Below, in pieces: positions 13,838 to 19,719 of a DNA stretch of 22,437 nt. Origin of the DNA: an uncultured Woeseiaceae bacterium (GTDB taxonomy: Bacteria > Pseudomonadota > Gammaproteobacteria > Steroidobacterales > Woeseiaceae); contig CALZHX010000311.1 of the NCBI GenBank assembly GCA_945787435.1, positions 1 to 22,437 of the forward strand. Direction: 5' to 3'. Position 1 is the stretch's first letter. Each line of letters begins with the position of its first letter. Under the pieces are notes generated by a model, which was given only the letters and a program-made list of their open reading frames with translations, searched no databases and had not been told where the DNA came from. Position numbers and translations under genes: made by a program.

Positions 13838-16323
13838 AAGTGATGGTATTCGCGCTGAGGAGTTTTCGCCGGGAGATTCGCTCTGGCGAGGTCCTCGTGT
13901 TGCTGTTTTCCATCGCACTCGCCGTCTCTGCGCTCACCGCGGTGGGTTTTCTGACCGATCGAATCGGCAAGGCTGTTGCGAGACAGGCGAATGAGGTTCT
14001 GGCGGCCGACTTGCGGTTGCGATCGCAGGAACCGATACCTGAAACATGGCGCGACAGGGCGCAAGAATTCGATTTGCAGACTGCCGAGACGAATACATTT
14101 CCGAGTGTCGTATTCGCAGGCGATCTTAGCGCGCTCGCGACAATAAAGGCTGTTAGTGGCGCTTATCCGCTGCGTGGCAGTGTCCGTGTGTCGGATACGC
14201 TGTTCGGTGAACAGCGCGTCGTCGACAATACGCCAGCCCGCGGCAAGGCGTGGGCTGATGGTGCGCTGCTGGCGCGTATCGATGCGGATATCGGTGACCG
14301 ACTGACGGTCGGCAGCCTGGAACTCGAAGTTACGGCCGTGCTGACCTACCGCCCGGACCAGAGCATGGGGTTCGCGTCACTGGCACCGTCACTACTGATC
14401 AACATTGACGATGTCGCCGCATCGGGCCTTGTTTCAGAAGGCAGTCGCGTCGGCTATGCATTACTTGTTGCCGGTAGCGAAGACGCCGTAAACCGGTTTG
14501 ATGCGTCCATTCAGCCTGAGTTGCCGGACGCAGTTCGCTCATCGAACCGCGAGGAAAGTAGTGAACGGGCCTTTCGAGCGGCAGATCGCGCGCAGCGGTT
14601 CTTGTCGCTAACGGCAGTAATCAGCCTCCTGCTGAGCGCTGTTGCGGTGGCGATGTCTGCGCGCCGTTTCGCGCATCGGCGCATGGACACGGTTGCGTTG
14701 ATGAAAAGTCTCGGTGCGACACAGCGTTTCGTGATTTCTGTGTCGGTCGTGCATTTGGTACTGCTCGGCCTGTTGGGCGTTATCATTGGAAGCATCATCG
14801 GGTTCATGGCCGAAGAAATCCTGACGAGAATACTGGCAGACCTTATTGCCAGTGACCTGCCGGGTATTGGCATCATGCCGGTCGTGCTTGCCAGCGGCAG
14901 CGCCATGGTGCTACTTGTCGGGTTTGCGCTGCCGTCACTGATCCAGCTTCGCAATACGCCGCCGCTGCGTGTTCTGCGGCTTGACGTATTGCCGCCAGCC
15001 CCGTCGCGAATGCTAGTCGACGGGCTCGCGCTCGCTGCCGTAGCCGCCTTGTTGTATCGCTCGGTCGGCGACGCCCAGATGCTCGCCATCCTGCTTGGCG
15101 GCATTGTTGTCATTGCAATCGCCCTGTACCTGGTCGGGCGCGGCCTCGTGGCGACTATGGGGCGCTTCAGGTCCGGGGTTGGCGTGGCCTGGCGTTACGG
15201 CCTGGCAAACGTCGCCCGGCGGGGTCGTGACAGCGCGGTCCAGGTTGTTGCGTTCGGCCTGGGACTTACCGTGTTGTTGTTGCTGACCATCGTACGTACT
15301 GACTTGCTCGAGGGTTGGCGGCAGACGCTGGATGAGGACGCCCCCAATCACTTCATGATTAATATCCAGCCGCACGAACTGGAATCGGTGGCAAATATCT
15401 ATCGAAGCGCTGGCGTAGAACCTCCCGAGTTTGTACCGATGATCAGGGCACGCATGTCCACGATTAATGACGTCTCGGTCAAAGACCGCGAGTACCCGGA
15501 TCCGGGCGGCAAGTGGATGGCGAATCGCGAGGCCAATCTATCGTTTGCATCGAAACTGTCTGCGAGCAACGAAATCATTGAAGGGGAATGGTGGCCAGAG
15601 GATTACGACGGGCCACCACTCGTTTCGATCGAGGAAGAGGCCGCCCTTGAAACCGGGCTGACGATCGGAGATCGCATGACATTCATTGTCGCCGGACGGG
15701 AAGTCGACGTGACAATTGGCAGTGTGCGAAAAATCAATTGGGACTCGTTTCAACCAAATTTCTTCATGGTCTTTTCTCCAGGGGCGCTGGATGGTATGCC
15801 GACAACATACATCGCGAGTCTGCGCCTCGAAAAACAGCAGCAGCCCGTACTTGTAAAACTTGTGCGCACGCATCCGAGCATTTCGGTTATCGACCTGGAT
15901 TCGATTCTGCAACAGATTCGCGGCATCGTGCAGAAGGCGAGCCTCGCTGTGCAGGCAGTATTCGTCTTCACACTGGCGGCCGGTATTGCCGTGCTGTTCG
16001 CCGCAGTACAGTCGACAATTGACGAGCGGCGCTTCGAAAGCGCGATGCTGCGCGCACTTGGCGCCCGTAAGCGCACGGTTTTTGCCGGTGTCATGGCCGA
16101 GTTCGCGGCGCTGGGTGCAGCGGCCGGAATTCTTGCGTCCGCGGGCGCATCGATACTTGCAGCAATCGTTGCGACACGTTTGTTTGAGCTGCCATACGAA
16201 TTCAACCCGTTGCTGTGGGTCACTGGCGTCGCAGCCGGCATTTTCGTCGTCTGTGCAAGCGGCTTCGTTGCTGCCCGCGGTGCGGTCAACGCCCCACCTG
16301 TTGATGTATTGAGGGCGGCCTGA
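13834..16323 (+). CDS. ybbP: ABC transporter permease YbbP (two FtsX domains)
   Basis: Permease of the YbbAP transporter. The 829-residue protein has about ten membrane segments: one at 20-40, then a large periplasmic domain (about 41-255), three of an FtsX domain (about 256-276, 303-325, 346-368), two linker helices (about 395-408 and 420-440), one at 469-489, a second periplasmic domain (about 490-705) and a final FtsX triplet (about 706-727, 753-780, 793-815). This ten-helix, twin-FtsX arrangement is that of E. coli YbbP (about 804 residues). Such mechanotransmitting transporters usually extract or deliver envelope lipids rather than import solutes. The start overlaps ybbA and the stop overlaps the Nudix gene (TGATG). 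Confidence 0.94.
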   Translation: MKVMVFALRSFRREIRSGEVLVLLFSIALAVSALTAVGFLTDRIGKAVARQANEVLAADLRLRSQEPIPETWRDRAQEFDLQTAETNTFPSVVFAGDLSALATIKAVSGAYPLRGSVRVSDTLFGEQRVVDNTPARGKAWADGALLARIDADIGDRLTVGSLELEVTAVLTYRPDQSMGFASLAPSLLINIDDVAASGLVSEGSRVGYALLVAGSEDAVNRFDASIQPELPDAVRSSNREESSERAFRAADRAQRFLSLTAVISLLLSAVAVAMSARRFAHRRMDTVALMKSLGATQRFVISVSVVHLVLLGLLGVIIGSIIGFMAEEILTRILADLIASDLPGIGIMPVVLASGSAMVLLVGFALPSLIQLRNTPPLRVLRLDVLPPAPSRMLVDGLALAAVAALLYRSVGDAQMLAILLGGIVVIAIALYLVGRGLVATMGRFRSGVGVAWRYGLANVARRGRDSAVQVVAFGLGLTVLLLLTIVRTDLLEGWRQTLDEDAPNHFMINIQPHELESVANIYRSAGVEPPEFVPMIRARMSTINDVSVKDREYPDPGGKWMANREANLSFASKLSASNEIIEGEWWPEDYDGPPLVSIEEEAALETGLTIGDRMTFIVAGREVDVTIGSVRKINWDSFQPNFFMVFSPGALDGMPTTYIASLRLEKQQQPVLVKLVRTHPSISVIDLDSILQQIRGIVQKASLAVQAVFVFTLAAGIAVLFAAVQSTIDERRFESAMLRALGARKRTVFAGVMAEFAALGAAAGILASAGASILAAIVATRLFELPYEFNPLLWVTGVAAGIFVVCASGFVAARGAVNAPPVDVLRAA

Positions 16324-16739
16324 TGGACGTACCGTTTCTTTCCTGTGGCGTCGTGCTGGCGCGGCAGACTGATGATGGCTGGATGACGTTGTTGCTGCGT
16401 GCCTACCACCACTGGGACTTTCCCAAAGGGCTGCAGGAAAAGGGTGAGCAACCTCTTGAGGCGGCGCAACGTGAAGTCTGCGAAGAGACGAGCATCGACC
16501 AGCTCGATTTTGACTGGGGCGAGCGTTTTATGGAGACCGGACCCTACAGTCGTGGCAAGACAGCCCGTTACTACATCGCAAAGACAGGGCAGTCGGCTGT
16601 GGTCATGGGTCCGTCACCGGAGACGGGCGAGCCGGAACATCATGAGTGGCGTTGGGTCAGCTTTGACGAGGCCTACGATCTGACTTCGCCTCGTGTGCGC
16701 ACGGTTGTGCAATGGTCCCGCCAGGTTATCGGTGCTTAA
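16323..16739 (+). CDS. Nudix hydrolase (Ap4A hydrolase-like)
   Basis: A 138-residue Nudix protein. The Nudix box runs from G36 to I58 as G-x5-E-x7-R-E-V-x-E-E-x-S-I, with the metal-binding glutamates E51, E54 and E55 intact and the usual last Gly replaced by Ser57. The preceding W-D-F-P-K-G and the small compact size are typical of asymmetric diadenosine tetraphosphate hydrolases of the NUDT2 type, so hydrolysis of Ap4A or related dinucleotides is the best guess; other nucleotide pyrophosphates remain possible. Translation is coupled to ybbP through TGATG. Its TAA overlaps the stop of the convergent dehydrogenase in a shared TTAA. Confidence 0.9.
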   Translation: MDVPFLSCGVVLARQTDDGWMTLLLRAYHHWDFPKGLQEKGEQPLEAAQREVCEETSIDQLDFDWGERFMETGPYSRGKTARYYIAKTGQSAVVMGPSPETGEPEHHEWRWVSFDEAYDLTSPRVRTVVQWSRQVIGA

Positions 16740-17689
16740 ACCACGCGGTTTCGTTCTTCGCCCTTCAGGAATGCTTCGACATTGGCCGCCAGCTCGATGA
16801 TCGACGCCTGACGGGCGTGGTGAGTGCTCCACGCGATGTGTGGCGTAACGAGCAGGTTGTCGCTCGAGTAGTCGAGTAACGGGTTGCCATTTATTGGTGG
16901 CTCTTCAGGCAACACATCAATAGCAGCAGCGGCGATGTCGCCATCGCGCAGAGCAATAGCCAACGCAGCCGATTCGATGAGGGCGCCACGCGCCGTGTTT
17001 ATGAGGATCGCAGTGCTCTTCATGCGCCTTAATTCGTCCGCACCGATCAGCCCCTGTGTTGCCTCTGTCAGCGGGCAATGCAATGAAATGACGTCGGAAC
17101 GGTCGAGCACCTCATCGAAAGCGACGCGATCGTCCGGGACAGAGTTCGAGCCCGGACGCGCGGAGATGATGACCTCCATATCGAACTCGCGCGCCTTTTG
17201 CGACACGGAACGCCCGAGTTCGCCAAACCCGACAATACCCATCGTCATCGAGGAAAGCTCACGCACCGGGTGGGTCAGCATGCAAAAGTTCTCGGATTTC
17301 TGCCATGCGCCGTCACGAACGGCGTTGGTGTAGGTGTGCAGGTTGTGTGCCAGCATCAACAGTACGCCAAAGACATGTTCGGTGACTGAACGCGTGCAGT
17401 AGCCGCGAATGTTGCAGACGGCTACGCCATGACGCCTGGCGCTATCGAGATCGATATTGTCGGCACCTGTCGCGGTCAGGCCAATGAAGCGCAACATCGG
17501 GGCCGCGTCGAGCAGTTCATCGCCAAGGCGAACCTTGTTCGCAAACACGAACTCGGCGTCGCTGATGCGACCCAGGACCTGATCGTCTCGCGTACCATCA
17601 AAGATCTCGAGACCCGGTAGCAGGTCAGTCAGTGGGCCCGTATCGAGCCCGGGACCCACTGTCGAATAATCGAGAAACACGGCTTTCAT
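16736..17689 (-). CDS. D-isomer-specific 2-hydroxyacid dehydrogenase (glycerate/hydroxypyruvate type)
   Basis: Reduces a 2-keto acid such as hydroxypyruvate or glyoxylate with NAD(P)H. From ATG 17689 it has 317 residues. The Rossmann motif is GIVGFGELG (151-159); the catalytic triad is R234 (NTARGALIE), E263 (LPEEPP) and H284 (TPHIAWS). The acidic residue that normally ends the second Rossmann strand and selects NAD is missing; instead ISARPG (R178) is found, which suggests NADP(H). ATG 17695 in frame gives two more residues, but GGAG (17702 to 17699) is only 3 bases from it and 9 from ATG 17689. Upstream, only 32 bases separate it from divergent ycgN. Confidence 0.92.
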   Translation of the reverse strand: MKAVFLDYSTVGPGLDTGPLTDLLPGLEIFDGTRDDQVLGRISDAEFVFANKVRLGDELLDAAPMLRFIGLTATGADNIDLDSARRHGVAVCNIRGYCTRSVTEHVFGVLLMLAHNLHTYTNAVRDGAWQKSENFCMLTHPVRELSSMTMGIVGFGELGRSVSQKAREFDMEVIISARPGSNSVPDDRVAFDEVLDRSDVISLHCPLTEATQGLIGADELRRMKSTAILINTARGALIESAALAIALRDGDIAAAAIDVLPEEPPINGNPLLDYSSDNLLVTPHIAWSTHHARQASIIELAANVEAFLKGEERNRVV

Positions 17690-17721
17690 TGCCATTTTCT
17701 CCGCTCTCTGTCACAAAGTGC

Positions 17722-18159
17722 ATGACGATGAAGGATGAATACTGGAAACGCAAATCACTCTCGGAGATGACGACCGAGGAGTGGGACAGCCTGTGTGATG
17801 GTTGCGCGCTCTGTTGCATGCACAAGGTTGAGGACGAGGATACAGGGGAGGTTTTCTACACGGATCTCGCCTGTCGGTTGCTCGACCTCGATACCTGCCG
17901 TTGCACCGACTATGCAAACAGGGCGAGGAAGGTTGCCGAGTGCTTCGTGCTGTCGGTAGACAAACCCGAGATGTTTGCCTGGCTGCCGGCAACCTGTGCT
18001 TATCGGCGGCTTGCCAATGATCAGGGCTTGCCCGATTGGCACCCGTTGATTACCGGGGATCCGGAATCGGTGCATGAGGCCGGCATCTCTGTGAAGGGGA
18101 AAGCGGTTTCCGAGAATGAATCCAGCCTGTTTACCGTACTACAAAAACTGGGTGACTAA
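17722..18159 (+). CDS. ycgN: YcgN family cysteine cluster protein (UPF0260)
   Basis: A 145-residue protein with the conserved YcgN architecture: LCDGCALCC near the N-terminus (C25, C28, C31, C32), then C51, C59, C61, C74 and C92, and the shared segments WLPATCAYR and LPDWHPLITG. E. coli YcgN has the same sequence blocks. The nine cysteines suggest a metal or Fe-S site of the CxxCxxCC type; biochemical function is not established. The frame stays open to 17632, inside the divergent gene, but homology begins near the ATG at 17722 (ATG 17728 is an alternative, with AAAG 9 bases before it). It is 2 bases from the next gene start and almost surely co-transcribed with it. Confidence 0.92.
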   Translation: MTMKDEYWKRKSLSEMTTEEWDSLCDGCALCCMHKVEDEDTGEVFYTDLACRLLDLDTCRCTDYANRARKVAECFVLSVDKPEMFAWLPATCAYRRLANDQGLPDWHPLITGDPESVHEAGISVKGKAVSENESSLFTVLQKLGD

Positions 18160-18161
18160 AC

Positions 18162-18836
18162 GTGAGTGAATACCCGACCATCCCATTGACGACCTATCGC
18201 GAATACCCGGTCGAAGAAATGCGCCAGCGCGTTACGGAATTCTACGAAGAAGTTGACCGTCGCCGCACGGTGCGCGAGTTCTCCGACCGAGCTGTACCAC
18301 GCGACATCATCGAAACGGCATTACGCACCGCTGGCACGGCGCCGAGCGGGGCGAATCTGCAGCCGTGGCATTTTGTTGTCGTCAGCGGCGCAGAGACAAA
18401 AAAGAAGATCCGTGTTGCGGCCGAAGCCGAAGAACGCGAGTTCTACGAGCACCGCGCGTCTACCGAGTGGCTCGAAGCACTCAGGCCACTAGGCACCGAC
18501 TCGGACAAGCCATTTCTCGAAACCGCGCCCTACCTGATCGCCGTGTTCCTGCAGAAATTTGGTGAGCTACCTGACGGCCGCAAGGTGAAACACTACTATC
18601 CGGTTGAATCGACAGGTCTCGCGACGGGTATTCTGATTACTGCCTTGCACAAGGCGGGGCTTGCGACGCTTACACACACGCCGAGCCCAATGAAATTTCT
18701 TAACGAGATTCTAGGCCGGCCCAAGAGTGAGCGTCCATTCCTTTTGCTGGTCGTGGGCTACCCGGCCGCAGCAGCAGCAGTTCCGGACATCACGCGGAAG
18801 CCGCTTGAGGATTTTACGAGCTTTATTGACTTGTAG
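18162..18836 (+). CDS. Nitroreductase-fold flavoprotein, iodotyrosine deiodinase (IYD)-like
   Basis: A 224-residue FMN protein of the nitroreductase superfamily. The FMN-binding R-R-R-T-V-R (33-38), TAPSGANLQPWHF (59-71) and C-terminal LLLVVGYPA are clear. The segment from about 85 to 120 matches iodotyrosine deiodinases: E91, Y95 and K116 show exactly the E-x3-Y-x20-K spacing of the human residues E157, Y161 and K182 that clamp the zwitterion of halotyrosine. The C-terminal VPDITRKPLEDF also mirrors IYD. Reductive dehalogenation of halotyrosine is therefore plausible, by inference. It has no membrane anchor. Start GTG 18162 follows GGTGA (18151-18155) by 6 bases. The last 14 bases overlap the convergent TraB-like gene. 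Confidence 0.88.
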   Translation: MSEYPTIPLTTYREYPVEEMRQRVTEFYEEVDRRRTVREFSDRAVPRDIIETALRTAGTAPSGANLQPWHFVVVSGAETKKKIRVAAEAEEREFYEHRASTEWLEALRPLGTDSDKPFLETAPYLIAVFLQKFGELPDGRKVKHYYPVESTGLATGILITALHKAGLATLTHTPSPMKFLNEILGRPKSERPFLLLVVGYPAAAAAVPDITRKPLEDFTSFIDL

Positions 18837-19710
18837 GTGCAGGGGCTCGTCCCAGCTGCCAGGCGTCGACCCACTCGGTGCTTTCATAGGCGAGCCCGAG
18901 CTGCTCAAGCAGGCGCGCTTCCATGTCGGGCATATGAGCAACACCGTAGAAGATGCCGATGCGTCGCGCGCCGCCGTCAATCTCTCTCATCAATACATCA
19001 ATTGCGCGCTGGTTCCTGGCATCGATCACGGCGGACCCGGAGTCCGACCCAAGCATGTCGCTGGCTTGCTTAACGTTCGTAACTTCGTACGCGGCCATGA
19101 TTTTGAGTGAGCCGCCCTGGCCGGACGATATGGAGCTGGTCAGAATTTCCATGTCCTTCAAACCGAGCGGGTCTTTTGCATACTCGTTGAGCGACGCGAA
19201 GAAGATGCGCCAGAAGTAGACGTACAGCGATTCACCGCGCTGTTCCATACTTTCACGCAGCTCTTTGGGAGACAGATCGGCGTGTACGAAATTGGCAGCG
19301 TCGTAGTTGATTTCATCGAGTTGAAACGACAGATCGAGTAGATTCATCATGCCGACCTGCGTTGTGGAGAGAATGCCAGATCGCTTTTCGAGCCGGCCGG
19401 GTGCCAATGCATCTTCCGGCGCAATCAACTCGAACAGCACAGCGTCGTAGTAGCGAAAACGCTTATTAAGTTCGGCGTAGTAGGCGGGATCGCCGATATG
19501 AACAGCACCGACGAGATCGACTACCAGTAAACGGTCATCTGCGGCGGGAACGTAGCGGGCAATAGACATTTGCAACGCCGTGGGCCGGTCTTGCTCGTCA
19601 ACAGCAACGCGAGCGAACTCCGGCGCCATGTCCTGGGCCAGCGCGCCCGATGCGAATGTTATGGCGACCAGGCCCACGAGCAGTGGCCACGTTTGTCGAA
19701 TCATGTGCAT
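18823..19710 (-). CDS. Secreted TraB/Tiki-like (GumN/PrgY superfamily) protein
   Basis: A 295-residue exported protein with a signal peptide cut near A-L-A|Q-D (about residue 25). The mature part carries the paired GxxH motifs of the TraB/PrgY/Tiki superfamily: GAVH at 68-71 followed by a conserved Glu94 (VLFELI), and a C-terminal GVAH at 256-259. Members of this superfamily include the animal Tiki metalloproteases and bacterial proteins of unknown role, so a periplasmic metal-dependent peptidase is possible but unproven. It begins 9 bases after the ppc stop, so it is probably co-transcribed with ppc. ATG 19704 is a second possible start. Neither has a strong ribosome binding site, so coupling to ppc translation is likely. 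Confidence 0.75.
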   Translation of the reverse strand: MHMIRQTWPLLVGLVAITFASGALAQDMAPEFARVAVDEQDRPTALQMSIARYVPAADDRLLVVDLVGAVHIGDPAYYAELNKRFRYYDAVLFELIAPEDALAPGRLEKRSGILSTTQVGMMNLLDLSFQLDEINYDAANFVHADLSPKELRESMEQRGESLYVYFWRIFFASLNEYAKDPLGLKDMEILTSSISSGQGGSLKIMAAYEVTNVKQASDMLGSDSGSAVIDARNQRAIDVLMREIDGGARRIGIFYGVAHMPDMEARLLEQLGLAYESTEWVDAWQLGRAPAPTSQ

Positions 19711-19719
19711 ACGGGCATT

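Noticed and set aside
14511..15113. 200-codon minus-strand open frame within ybbP
   Set aside because: Its low-complexity Ser/Thr/Arg composition is the mirror of hydrophobic helices in ybbP; no independent evidence for a gene.
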